This document shows positions 52,316 through 61,197 of a stretch of 64,000 bases of DNA, one piece after another (within the stretch, counting starts at the first letter, position 1; every line of letters begins with the position of its first letter). The notes under the pieces were generated by a model, which saw only the letters and a program-made list of their open reading frames with translations, did not search any database and had not been told where the DNA came from. This stretch comes from JAWLBM01 sp041687675. Its GTDB lineage: Bacteria > Pseudomonadota > Alphaproteobacteria > Rhizobiales > Pleomorphomonadaceae. The stretch lies in the NCBI GenBank assembly GCA_041687675.1, contig JAWLBM010000025.1, forward strand, positions 12,380-76,379. The letters are read 5' to 3'. The position numbers and the translations under genes were made by a program.

Positions 52316-53358
52316 TGCCCGCCGGACTCGACACCGAAACCACCAGCGGGGTCCTCGAGGCCCGGCGCGCCTACAACGCCACGCTCGTCCGCAAGGCCGA
52401 CCAGACCCGCGCGACCTGGTTCCCCTTCGCGGTCCTCGCGGTGCTGATCGCGCTGCCGGCGCTGCAGTTCGCCGGCAACTACAACTACGTCCTCCACCTC
52501 GTCCTGCTCACCGCCTCCTACGTGGCGATGGCGTCGAGCTGGAACATCCTCGGCGGGTTCACCGGCTACATCTCGCTGGGCCACAACGTGTTCTTCGCCA
52601 TCGGCGGCTACTTCGCCGGCATGATCATGGCCCGCTACGGCGTCTCGGCGATCCTGCTCGCCCCGCTCGCCGGCCTGGTGGCGGCGGGCTTCGGCTGGGT
52701 GATCGGCCTCATCACGCTGAGGGTGCGCGGTCCGTCCTTCATCATCTCCTCGATCGCGCTGGTGATGATCGCCCGGCTGCTGTTCGACAACTGGCAGTTC
52801 GTCGGCGCCGCCAACGGCGTCACCCTGCCGGTGACCGAGCTGTCGGCCCAATGGTCGAAGCTGCCCTACTACTACGCCATGCTGGCGATCGCCGCGGTGA
52901 CGGTGTGGGCCTCCTACCGCATCAAGCACTCGAAGTTCGGCCTCGGGCTGCGCGCCATCTCCAAGGACGAGATCAAGGCCGAGAGCGCCGGCATCGACAC
53001 CCGCTTCTACAAGGTCACCGCCTTCGCCCTCTCCGCCTTCTTCGTCGGCATGGTCGGGGCGGTGTGGGGCGAGTACCTGACCTACATCCGGCCGAGCATC
53101 TTCCTCGTGATCCTGATCGCCGCCTACATGGTGCTGATGTGCATCCTCGGCGGCAAGGGCACCATCGCCGGGCCGGTGATCGGCGCCATCCTGCTGATGG
53201 CCTTCAACGAGATCTTCGTCGCGACGATGGGGGCATCGGAGCTCAACATCCTCGGCACGGGCCTCATCATGGCGCTTGCGCTGATGTTCTTCCCGCTCGG
53301 CATCGTCGGCACGCTGGCCCAGAAGGGCAGGCTGCCGCGGGTGCTCAACTGGGACTGA
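52315..53358 (+). CDS. LIV-type ABC transporter permease (LivM-like)
   Basis: The 347-residue permease has a soluble N-terminus of about 35 residues, then NILGGFTGYISLGHNVFFAI, RGPSFIISSIALVMIARLLF, GLGLRAISKDEIKAESAGID (coupling loop) and ILGGKGTIAGPVIGAILLMA, all typical of LivM. It completes the five-component transporter (binding protein, two ATPases, two permeases). Confidence 0.9.
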   Translation: MPAGLDTETTSGVLEARRAYNATLVRKADQTRATWFPFAVLAVLIALPALQFAGNYNYVLHLVLLTASYVAMASSWNILGGFTGYISLGHNVFFAIGGYFAGMIMARYGVSAILLAPLAGLVAAGFGWVIGLITLRVRGPSFIISSIALVMIARLLFDNWQFVGAANGVTLPVTELSAQWSKLPYYYAMLAIAAVTVWASYRIKHSKFGLGLRAISKDEIKAESAGIDTRFYKVTAFALSAFFVGMVGAVWGEYLTYIRPSIFLVILIAAYMVLMCILGGKGTIAGPVIGAILLMAFNEIFVATMGASELNILGTGLIMALALMFFPLGIVGTLAQKGRLPRVLNWD

Positions 53359-53369
53359 GGAGACCACCG

Positions 53370-54155
53370 GTGAGCGAGTATGTCCTCTACAACGCCCCGC
53401 AGTCGACCTGCAGCCAGCGCGTGCGCTACGTCCTGCACGCCAAGGGCCTCCCCTTCGAGGAGCACAAGCTCGATCTCTTCGCCGGCGACCAGCTGAAGCC
53501 GGAGTATCTCGCCATCAACCCCAACGGGGTGGTGCCGGCGCTCGTCCACGGCGGGCGGAACGTGATCGATTCCGCCGTGATCATGGAGTACCTCGAAGAC
53601 ATCCACCCCGAGCGGGCGCCGCTGCGCCCGGCGGACCCGGTGGAGGTCGCGGCGATGCGCTCGATGATGCGCTTCATCGACGAGGTGCCGACGCCGGCGA
53701 TCCGCGTGCCCTCCTACAACCTCGCCTTCCTGCCCCACTTCCAGGCGATGAGCGAGGAGGAGTTCCAGGCGCTCTGCGATTCCAAGCCGCTTCGGCGGGA
53801 GTTCCTGATGCGCATGGGCCGCACCGGCTTCCCCAAGGCCGACATGGACGAGGCGATGGGCCGTCTCGGGCGCGCGGTGAAGCGGATGGGCGAGTGGATC
53901 GAGGCGAGCGGCGGCCCCTGGGTGATGGGCGAGCGGCTGACCCTTGCCGACATCGCCGTCATGCCGGTGATCGTCCGCATGGACGACATCAACCTCGGCG
54001 CCCTGTGGGACGAAACGCCCTCGATCGGCCGCTGGCTCGACCTCCTGCGCGAGACCGCGCCGTTCCGGCCGACCTACTACCACGGGGCGCTGCTCACCGA
54101 GAAATACCCCCATCTCGCCGACGCCAGGCGGCGCGCCGCCCTGTCGGTCGCCTGA
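53370..54155 (+). CDS. glutathione S-transferase family protein
   Basis: The 261-residue protein has an N-terminal thioredoxin-like GST domain (YVLYNAPQSTCSQRVRYVLH with Ser12/Cys14 at the glutathione site; INPNGVVPALVHGG; VIDSAVIMEYLEDIHP) and an alpha-helical C-terminal domain containing WVMGERLTLADIAVMPVIVR. The S-x-C-S-Q-R-V-R start resembles bacterial GSTs that act on ring compounds (beta-etherases, dehalogenases, isomerases). The start is GTG, with GAGGAG seven bases upstream. Located between the transporter and the molybdenum hydroxylase, it is probably a pathway enzyme rather than a detoxifier (inference). Confidence 0.85.
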   Translation: MSEYVLYNAPQSTCSQRVRYVLHAKGLPFEEHKLDLFAGDQLKPEYLAINPNGVVPALVHGGRNVIDSAVIMEYLEDIHPERAPLRPADPVEVAAMRSMMRFIDEVPTPAIRVPSYNLAFLPHFQAMSEEEFQALCDSKPLRREFLMRMGRTGFPKADMDEAMGRLGRAVKRMGEWIEASGGPWVMGERLTLADIAVMPVIVRMDDINLGALWDETPSIGRWLDLLRETAPFRPTYYHGALLTEKYPHLADARRRAALSVA

Positions 54156-54179
54156 GGACGCGGCCGGAGGGTCCACGCC

Positions 54180-54641
54180 ATGAGGAAATCCGTGATGCCG
54201 GTCTGGGGCTACATGATCGCGGCGATCGCCGTCGGCGCCATGCTGTCGGCGCAGCCGCCGCTGAACGCCATTCTCGCCCGGTCCATCCACAGCCCCTTCG
54301 CGGCGACGGCCATCTCGGTGGCCGTCGCCTTCGTCTGCGCCATCCTGCTGGCGAGCGTCGCGGGCCGGGCGGAACTCACCCGCGAGACGCTGACAGCGGT
54401 GCCCTGGTACGTCTACCTCGCCGGCGCCGTCGGCATGGTCTTCGTCGCCGGCGGCGTCGTCATCGCGCCGGTGACCGGGGCGCTGGTGTTCTTCGTGTGC
54501 ATCGTCGCCGGCCAGCTTCTCGGGGCCACCATCGCCGACCACTTCGGCGCCTTCGGCCTTCCCGAGCGGACGATCTCCCTGCAGCGCGTCGCCGGCCTGG
54601 CGCTGGTGCTCGGCGGCGCCCTCCTGGTGCAGCGCGGATGA
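54180..54641 (+). CDS. DUF606-family (YdcZ-like) small membrane transporter
   Basis: The 153-residue protein has about five membrane segments and the DUF606 elements AVGAMLSAQPPLNAILARSI, AVPWYVYLAGAVGMVFVAGG, GALVFFVCIVAGQLLGATIA and ERTISLQRVAGLALVLGGAL. It belongs to the drug/metabolite transporter superfamily; function of the group is poorly known, with export of a metabolite likely. Single-domain, about half the size of full DMT transporters, so it should dimerise. Confidence 0.85.
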   Translation: MRKSVMPVWGYMIAAIAVGAMLSAQPPLNAILARSIHSPFAATAISVAVAFVCAILLASVAGRAELTRETLTAVPWYVYLAGAVGMVFVAGGVVIAPVTGALVFFVCIVAGQLLGATIADHFGAFGLPERTISLQRVAGLALVLGGALLVQRG

Positions 54642-54645
54642 CGGC

Positions 54646-56931
54646 ATGACCGGCAGCGGACGGGTCGAGGACCTGCGTCTCGTTCGGGGCGCCGGCCGCT
54701 ACACCGACGACATCGCGCCGGAGGGCGCGCTGCACGGCGTCTTCCTGCGCTCGCCGATGGCGCACGCCCGCATCCGCTCGATCGACACGGCCGCCGCGCT
54801 GGCCATGCCGGGCGTCGTCGCGGTCTTCACCGGGGCGGACATGGTCGCCGCCGGGCTCGGCCCGATCCGCCCGATCGTGCGGCGGAACGGAGCCGACGGC
54901 GAGCCGATGCACCTGCCGCCCCGGCTGCCGCTGACGCCCGACATCGCCCGCTTCGTCGGCGACCCGCTGGCCCTCGTCGTCGCCGCGACCCGGCTGCAGG
55001 CGGAGGACGCCGCCGAGGCGGTGGTCGCCGACCTCGAGGACCTCGAGGCGGTCACCGACATCGCCGCCGCGGTGGCCGACGGGGCGCCGGCGGTCTGGCC
55101 GCAGGTCCCCGGCAACGTCGCCTACCTCTGGTCCGCCGGCGACCCTGAGGCCACCGAGGCGGCCTTCGCCGGCGCCGCCCATGTCACCCGCCTCTCCGTC
55201 CGCGTCTCGCGCACCACCGCGAGCCCGCTCGAGCCGCGCGCCGCGCTCGCCGAGCGCGACCCGGCGACGGGCCGGCTGCGCCTCGTCGCCGGCGTGCAGG
55301 CGCCCTGGCAGGCCCGGGCGATCCTCGCCGGCCAGGTGCTCGGCATCCCGCCGTCGGACCTCGAGGTGGTGGTCCCCGACGTCGGCGGCAGCTTCGGCAT
55401 GAAGGGGCAGACCTTCCCCGAATACGGCGCCCTGCTCCACGCCGCCCTCGCGCTCGGCCGCCCGGTCCGCTGGGTGTCGACCCGGTCCGAAGGCCTCGTC
55501 TCCGACGACCACGGCCGCGACGTGCGGATGGAGGGGGCGCTCGCCCTCGACGGCGAGGGCCGCATCCTCGCGGTCTCGATGGACGGGCTGACCGCCCTCG
55601 GAGCCTATCTCTCCACCCGCGGCACGCTGACCACGGTGGACAACGTCCCCGGCATCTGCGGCCCCTACCGGGTGCCCGCCGCCCATGCGCGGATGCGCGG
55701 CGTCTACACCAACACCGCCTCGATCTCGCCCTACCGCGGGGCAGGGCGGCCGGAGGCGAGCCTCCTAATCGAGCGGCTGGTCGACGAGGCGGCCCGCGAG
55801 ACCGGCCGCGACCCGGCGGAACTCAGGCGGATCAACCTGATCGAGTCCGGCGAACTCCCCTTCCGGAACCCCCTCGGCTTCACCTACGACAGCGGCGACT
55901 TCCCGGCGACACTCGAAAAGGCGCTCGCGCTCGCCGACCGCGACGGCTTCGCCGAACGCCGCCGCGCCTCCGAGGCCGCCGGCCGGCTGCGGGGCCTCGG
56001 CCTTGCGGTCGTGATCGCGCGCTCGGCCAACGGCCAGTTCGAGGCGGCGCGCACCAGCCTGACGGCCGAGGGACGGATCCGCGTCGAGGCCGGCGCGGTG
56101 TCGCACGGCCAGGGCCACGAGACCGTGTTCGCGGCGCTCGCCGCCCGGGCCGTCGGCGTCCCCGCCGAGGTGGTCGAATGGCGGAGCGGCTCGACCGACC
56201 AGTTCGAGGCCGCGGTCGGCACCTTCGGCTCGCGCAGCGCCGGCATCGCCGGTCCGGCCGTCGAGGCCGCCGCCCGCGCGCTCGGGGAACGGCTGCGCGC
56301 CGAGGCGGCCCGCCAGTTCAACGCCGACCCGGCCTCCGTCCGCCCGGACGGCGACGGCTTCGCGGCGGCGGACGGGGCGCGGATCACCCTTGCCGCGCTC
56401 GCCGGGCGGCTGCCCGAGCCGCTCGTCGAGGAGGCGAGGTTCGCGCCCGAGGCCGCCACCTACCCGAACGGCGCCCACGTCTGCGAGGTGGAGGTCGACC
56501 GCGAGACCGGCGTGGTCGAGGTCGTCCGCTACAGCGTCGTCGAGGACGTCGGCACCGTGCTCGATCCGGCGGTGGTGAAGGGACAGGTGCACGGCGGCAT
56601 CGCCCAGGGGCTCGGCCAGGCCCTGTTCGAGCGGATCGAGTACGATCCGGCCAGCGGCCAGCCGCTCACCGGCTCCTTCATGGACTTCGCCATGCCGCGG
56701 GCGGACGACCTGCCCTCCTTCGACGTCGCCTCCCACCCGGTGCCGACGGCCGCGAACCCGCTCGGCGTCAAGGGCGCTGGCGAGGGCGGCACGGTCGGTT
56801 CGCTGCCCGCCTTCCAGAACGCGCTCGCCGACGCGCTCGCCCCTCTCGGCGTCCGCGACATCCCCATGCCCGCGACACCCGACGCCGTCTGGCGGCTGGT
56901 CGCGGGCGCCCGACACGGAGAAGAAGAATGA
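54646..56931 (+). CDS. molybdenum hydroxylase large subunit (xanthine dehydrogenase/CoxL family), without small subunits
   Basis: The 761-residue protein is a complete molybdopterin-binding subunit: GAGRYTDDIAPEGALHGVFL at the start, VGGSFGMKGQTFPEYGALLH, SPYRGAGRPEASLLIERLVD, VSHGQGHETVFAALAARAVG, and the catalytic Glu713 in VKGAGEGGTVGSLPAF. The family hydroxylates N-heterocycles, purines, aldehydes or CO with water as oxygen donor. The normal partners, an FAD subunit (CoxM) and a two [2Fe-2S] subunit (CoxS), are not encoded anywhere in the window. Four bp after the DUF606 gene and overlapping the hydrolase start (ATGA). A heterocycle or aldehyde is the likely substrate. Confidence 0.9.
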   Translation: MTGSGRVEDLRLVRGAGRYTDDIAPEGALHGVFLRSPMAHARIRSIDTAAALAMPGVVAVFTGADMVAAGLGPIRPIVRRNGADGEPMHLPPRLPLTPDIARFVGDPLALVVAATRLQAEDAAEAVVADLEDLEAVTDIAAAVADGAPAVWPQVPGNVAYLWSAGDPEATEAAFAGAAHVTRLSVRVSRTTASPLEPRAALAERDPATGRLRLVAGVQAPWQARAILAGQVLGIPPSDLEVVVPDVGGSFGMKGQTFPEYGALLHAALALGRPVRWVSTRSEGLVSDDHGRDVRMEGALALDGEGRILAVSMDGLTALGAYLSTRGTLTTVDNVPGICGPYRVPAAHARMRGVYTNTASISPYRGAGRPEASLLIERLVDEAARETGRDPAELRRINLIESGELPFRNPLGFTYDSGDFPATLEKALALADRDGFAERRRASEAAGRLRGLGLAVVIARSANGQFEAARTSLTAEGRIRVEAGAVSHGQGHETVFAALAARAVGVPAEVVEWRSGSTDQFEAAVGTFGSRSAGIAGPAVEAAARALGERLRAEAARQFNADPASVRPDGDGFAAADGARITLAALAGRLPEPLVEEARFAPEAATYPNGAHVCEVEVDRETGVVEVVRYSVVEDVGTVLDPAVVKGQVHGGIAQGLGQALFERIEYDPASGQPLTGSFMDFAMPRADDLPSFDVASHPVPTAANPLGVKGAGEGGTVGSLPAFQNALADALAPLGVRDIPMPATPDAVWRLVAGARHGEEE

Positions 56932-57986
56932 GCGAGAACCGCCTCGTCGAGGTCGCCGGCCACTGGCTGCCGCGGATGGAGGTCGCCGGCATTCCCTCCT
57001 CCACCGCCAGGGCCGTGATGGAGACGGCCGGCGCCTGGGAGAACTGGTGCCGCGCCTGGTCGGCCGAGGGCGACCGACACGATGCCTTCGGCGATGAGGC
57101 GATGGCGGCGGGGCACAAGGTCACGGCGGGGGAGTTCTTCGCCCGCGCGGCGCTGTTCCACCACTTCGCCCAGTTCATGTTCTTCGACGACCTCGAGCAG
57201 AAGGCGGCCGCGACCGCCCGCAAGCTCGCCTGCTTCGAAAAGGCGGCGCCGCTGCTCTCTCCGCCGGCGGAGCCGCTGCTGGTTCCCTTCGGGGGCGGCG
57301 TCCTCAGGGCCATGCTGCGCTCGCCGAAAAACGCCTCCGGCGACGCGGTGATCATCATTCCCGGCTCGGACAGCACCAAGGAGGAGTTCCCCGCCTTCGA
57401 GGAGCACTTCCTGAAGCGCGGCCTCGCCACGGTGTCGCTGGACGGCCCGGGCCAAGGCGAGGGCCGCTCGCACGGGCCGCTCCGGCCCGACATCACCGAG
57501 GCGGTGGCGGCGACGCTGGACGAGGCGCGCCGGCACGGGATCCGCGGCCGCGTGGCCCTCGTCGGCATGGCCTTCGGCGGCAACCTCGCGCTCCGGGCGG
57601 CCGCCGGCGTGCCGGACATGGCGGCGGTGGTGTCGATCAACGGCTTCCACGACCTCGGCGCCATGTGGGAGGCCTTCCCGCAGGTCTACCGGGACAACAT
57701 GCGCCATGCGCTCGGCGCTTCGGGCCTCGACGACGCCCGCGCCCGCGCCGCCGGCTTCACGCTCGACGGGGTGGAGCCGCCGGGCTGCCCGGCCTTCGTG
57801 CTGCACGGCGCCAGGGATCGGATCTTCCCGCCCGGCGAGGCCCGCCGGCAGGCGGACTGGGCCGGCCCCGGCGCCCGGCTCGAGGTGTTCGAGACAGGCA
57901 ACCACGTCTGCAACAACATCCCCTGGCTCTACCGCCCGATGGTGGCCGACTGGATCGTCGACACCCTCGGCGGCGGGCCGCGCTGA
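56928..57986 (+). CDS. alpha/beta hydrolase-fold protein lacking the nucleophile
   Basis: The 352-residue protein has a helical N-terminal domain and an alpha/beta hydrolase fold like that of 2,6-dihydroxypseudooxynicotine hydrolase: VIIIPGSDSTKEEFPAFEEH, VSLDGPGQGEGRSHGP, then the nucleophile elbow. The elbow reads GMAFGG, with Ala215 (codon GCC at the site) where Ser is required, while Asp297 (HGARDRIF) and His326 (ETGNHVCNN) of the triad remain. The protein is otherwise well preserved, so this is not simple decay. It may use another mechanism or bind without hydrolysis. A paralogue with an intact Ser is encoded at 62602. Coupled by ATGA to the molybdenum hydroxylase. Confidence 0.84.
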   Translation: MSENRLVEVAGHWLPRMEVAGIPSSTARAVMETAGAWENWCRAWSAEGDRHDAFGDEAMAAGHKVTAGEFFARAALFHHFAQFMFFDDLEQKAAATARKLACFEKAAPLLSPPAEPLLVPFGGGVLRAMLRSPKNASGDAVIIIPGSDSTKEEFPAFEEHFLKRGLATVSLDGPGQGEGRSHGPLRPDITEAVAATLDEARRHGIRGRVALVGMAFGGNLALRAAAGVPDMAAVVSINGFHDLGAMWEAFPQVYRDNMRHALGASGLDDARARAAGFTLDGVEPPGCPAFVLHGARDRIFPPGEARRQADWAGPGARLEVFETGNHVCNNIPWLYRPMVADWIVDTLGGGPR

Positions 57987-58060
57987 CACGCCGCAACGCC
58001 GGGCGGGCGCCCTCGCCGCGCCCGCCGGCAACGGGGTGCGCCAGCCTTTGGGCTTGGCAA

Positions 58061-58074
58061 TGCGAACGTTTGCG
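58061..58074. promoter_or_regulatory. LacI-type operator upstream of the TRAP unit
   Basis: TGCGAACGTTTGCG is a near-perfect palindrome related to the sites at 39010 and 47182/47232. It lies 77 bp before the TRAP binding-protein gene, in the only sizeable gap (164 bp) of this stretch. Confidence 0.62.
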
Positions 58075-58150
58075 CTAGACTGTCGACAATCTGCCGGAGG
58101 GGGCGCGGACGATTGCCGCCCGTGGCCGGGCAGAACCGGGAGGGACCATC

Positions 58151-59233
58151 ATGAAGCTGAACCGCCGCACCTTCGTCGGCGCGATGATCGCCGCCACCGC
58201 GCCGGGGATCGCCGGCCGCAAGGCCTTCGCGCAGGAGACCGTCAACCTCACCATCGGCTCCAGCCATCCGCTGGCGATCGCCTGGGTGGCGCCGCTGAAG
58301 AGCGTCGTGGTCGACAAGTCGAACCAGCTGCTCGAGGAGCGCGGCTCCAGCTACCGGATCAACTGGACCGAGGCGTTCGGCGGCTCGCTCTACACCTTCA
58401 ACGACACGCTCGAGGCGGTGAGCCAGCAGCTGGCCGACGCCGGCTGGATCGGCGCCCTCTGGGAGCCGGCGACCCTGCCGCTGCAGAACATCATGTACTC
58501 GACGCCCTTCGCCACGCAGACCGTGACGCAGGCGATCAACACCATGAACCGGCTGAACGCCTCCGAGCCGGCGATGCAGAAGGAGTGGACGGACCAGAAC
58601 GTCACCTTCTTCGGCTCCTGCGTGTCCGACGGCTACCACCTGTTCACCAAGAAGCCGATCGAGAAGCTCGCCGACCTCGAGGGCGTGAAGCTCCTCGGCG
58701 TGCCGGTCTGCGCCCCCTGGGTGGAGCCGCTCGGCGCGACCCTCGTCAACACCGGCATCCCGGCCATGTACGGGCAGCTGCAGACCGGCGTCGGCGACGG
58801 CACCATCCTGATCGGCACCGGCGCCTATCCGCTGAAGCTGCACGAGCAGGCGCCCTTCATCACCCGCGTCAACACCGGCCCGCTCACCTTCGGCGGCTTC
58901 GGCATCAACACCGACACCTACGAGGCCCTGCCGGAGGACGTGCGGCAGGTGATCGCCGAACTCGGCGCGGAGTACTCCGTCGAGAACGCCCGCCTCATCG
59001 AGGAGCGCGAGGGCCTGTTCTTCCAGAAGTTTGCGGAGGAAGGCGCCACCATCTCCGACATGCCGGACGAGCAGAAGCTGGAGTGGGTGGAGCGGCTGCC
59101 CGACCTCGGCAAGATCTGGGTCGACACCCAAGAGGCCGCCGGCGTGCCGGGCCGCGACATCATGAAGAAGTTCATGAGCACCGTCCGCGAGGAAGGCGGC
59201 ACGCCGCTGCGCGACTGGGCGGCCAACATCTGA
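58151..59233 (+). CDS. TRAP transporter solute-binding protein (DctP-like)
   Basis: The 360-residue protein has a Tat-like leader (KLNRRTFVGAMIAATAPGIA) and a DctP-type fold: TIGSSHPLAIAWVAPLKSVV, LEAVSQQLADAGWIGALWEP, LADLEGVKLLGVPVCAPWVE, YGQLQTGVGDGTILIGTGAY. As in the other TRAP receptor of this window, the position of the carboxylate-clamping Arg is not basic (KLLGVP), so an unusual ligand is possible. GGGAGGG precedes the ATG. It heads the third + strand unit with its permease, the amidohydrolase and the second hydrolase. Confidence 0.85.
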   Translation: MKLNRRTFVGAMIAATAPGIAGRKAFAQETVNLTIGSSHPLAIAWVAPLKSVVVDKSNQLLEERGSSYRINWTEAFGGSLYTFNDTLEAVSQQLADAGWIGALWEPATLPLQNIMYSTPFATQTVTQAINTMNRLNASEPAMQKEWTDQNVTFFGSCVSDGYHLFTKKPIEKLADLEGVKLLGVPVCAPWVEPLGATLVNTGIPAMYGQLQTGVGDGTILIGTGAYPLKLHEQAPFITRVNTGPLTFGGFGINTDTYEALPEDVRQVIAELGAEYSVENARLIEEREGLFFQKFAEEGATISDMPDEQKLEWVERLPDLGKIWVDTQEAAGVPGRDIMKKFMSTVREEGGTPLRDWAANI

Positions 59234-59244
59234 CGGAGCGGGCC

Positions 59245-61188
59245 ATGACCGATCGACCGGCAACCGCGTCGCCGGGCCTCCCGGCGGCGGTCGACCGGGC
59301 GATGGGCGGCGTTGCCACGGCGCTGTCGGCGATCGCCTCGACGACGATCGCCTTCACCATGCTGCTGATCACCGCGGACGTCGTGCTGCGCGCGGCGTTC
59401 GACGTGCCGATCAACGGCGTGTCGGACTTCGTCGCCTATTCGATCGTGGCCTGCGTCTTCGTCCAGCTCGGCAGCGCCATCCGCGGCGACCGGCTGATCG
59501 CCGCGGAGTTCCTGATGGCGGGCTGGAAGGCTCGCCGGCCGCTGCTGGCGGAGGGCGCGGAGGCGCTGTTCTACGCCGTCGCCGCGGCGATCCTCGCCCG
59601 CGCCCTCGCCTGGCTGTGGGACGACTTCGCCAAGGCTTGGGCCACCGGCGAGTTCACCGGCGCGATCGGCGCCTACACGATCACCCTCTGGCCGTTCAAG
59701 CTCGCCGTGGCGATCGGCGTCGGCTTCGCGGCGCTGGAGGCGGCCCGCCGCTCCGCCCTCGCCGCCCGCGCCGCCCTCGCCGGGTTGCGCGGGGGCCGGC
59801 CGGCGCTCGCCGAGGGCCTCGCCGGGCTCGTCGCGCTGGTCGTCTTCCTTGTCGCGTTCACGCTGGTGATGACCAGCGGCGCGCTGTCGCCGGCCGGGAT
59901 CGGCGCGATGGCCTTCGCCGGCCTCTTCGTGCTGGTCGCCTGCGGCATGCCGGTCGCCTTCGCGGTGCTGGCGATGTCCTTCCTCGGCATCTGGATGGCG
60001 CGCGGCAACATCACGGTCGCCGGAAACGCCCTCGGCATCGCGGCGAGCGGGGCGATCCGCTCCTTCGAGTTCGGGGTGGTGCCCCTCTTCGTGATGATGG
60101 GCCTCGTCCTCGACCGCGCCAACGTCGGCCGGGACGCCTTCGACGTGGCGGTCCGGCTGCTGCGCCGGGTCTCCGGGGGGCTCGGCATCGCCACCGTCGC
60201 CGCCAACGCCGTGTTCGCGGCGATCACCGGCTCCTCGATCGCCTCCGCCGCCGTGTTCAGCCGGATCGCCGTGCCGCCGATGACCGAGGCCGGGCACAGC
60301 CGCCGCTTCGCCGTCGGCGTGGTCGCCGGCTCCTCGGTGCTGGGGATGCTGATCCCGCCGAGCCTGCTCCTGATCATCTACGGGCTCCTCGCCGAGACCT
60401 CGATCGGCGACCTCTTCATCGCCGCGATCGTGCCGGGCCTCCTGCTCGCCCTCGTCTTCGCCGTCCTGATCTGGGGGCTCTGCACCTTCCTCCCCGGCTT
60501 CACCGGGGTTCCGAAGCCCGTCGCCGCCGACGAGATGGGGGCCGGCACGATGGTGCTCCGCCTCCTCCCCGTCGCCTTCATCGTCGCCCTGGTGATGGGC
60601 GGCATCTACGGCGGCCTGTTCAGCCCGACCGAGGCCGGCGCGATCGGCGCCTTCGGCGCGTTCCTCGTCGCCCTCGCCCGGCGCCGGCTCGACTGGGCCA
60701 CCCTGCGCGAGGTGGTGCTGGAGACCGGCTACATCACCGCCGGCATCCTCCTCCTCATCATCGCCGCCAACCTCTACGCCCGGATGCTCACCCTCTCGAC
60801 CATCCCGATGCAGACGACGGCGATGATCGGCGACCTGGACCTCACGCTGATCGGCTTCATGTTCGCCTATTTCGCGCTGGTGGTGCTGCTCGGCATGATC
60901 CTCGACAGCGTGTCGATCATGCTGATCATCCTGCCGATCGCGCTGCCGATCGTGACGCACCTCGGCGGCGACCTCGTCTGGTTCGGCATCGTCACCGTGA
61001 TCGCCATCGAGATCGGCCTGCTGACGCCGCCCTTCGGCCTGTCGGTCTTCGTCGTCAAGGGCTCGCTGCCCGAGGGCTTCGCCACGCTCGGCGACATCTT
61101 CCGCGGTTCGGCGCCCTTCGTGATCGCCATGGCGCTGTTCGTCGCCCTGATGATCCTCTTCCCCGCCATCGTCGTCCTGCCGTCCTGA
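59245..61188 (+). CDS. fused TRAP transporter permease (DctQ-DctM)
   Basis: The 647-residue protein combines a four-helix DctQ part (residues 1-170: TTIAFTMLLITADVVLRAAF, DFVAYSIVACVFVQLGSAIR) and a DctM part (from about 195: PAGIGAMAFAGLFVLVACGM; NAVFAAITGSSIASAAVFSR; GSSVLGMLIPPSLLLIIYGL; SPTEAGAIGAFGAFLVALAR; EIGLLTPPFGLSVFVVKGSL). Natural fusions of this kind are known and fix the 1:1 stoichiometry. It works with the binding protein 12 bp upstream. Confidence 0.92.
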   Translation: MTDRPATASPGLPAAVDRAMGGVATALSAIASTTIAFTMLLITADVVLRAAFDVPINGVSDFVAYSIVACVFVQLGSAIRGDRLIAAEFLMAGWKARRPLLAEGAEALFYAVAAAILARALAWLWDDFAKAWATGEFTGAIGAYTITLWPFKLAVAIGVGFAALEAARRSALAARAALAGLRGGRPALAEGLAGLVALVVFLVAFTLVMTSGALSPAGIGAMAFAGLFVLVACGMPVAFAVLAMSFLGIWMARGNITVAGNALGIAASGAIRSFEFGVVPLFVMMGLVLDRANVGRDAFDVAVRLLRRVSGGLGIATVAANAVFAAITGSSIASAAVFSRIAVPPMTEAGHSRRFAVGVVAGSSVLGMLIPPSLLLIIYGLLAETSIGDLFIAAIVPGLLLALVFAVLIWGLCTFLPGFTGVPKPVAADEMGAGTMVLRLLPVAFIVALVMGGIYGGLFSPTEAGAIGAFGAFLVALARRRLDWATLREVVLETGYITAGILLLIIAANLYARMLTLSTIPMQTTAMIGDLDLTLIGFMFAYFALVVLLGMILDSVSIMLIILPIALPIVTHLGGDLVWFGIVTVIAIEIGLLTPPFGLSVFVVKGSLPEGFATLGDIFRGSAPFVIAMALFVALMILFPAIVVLPS

Positions 61189-61197
61189 CGGAGCGCC

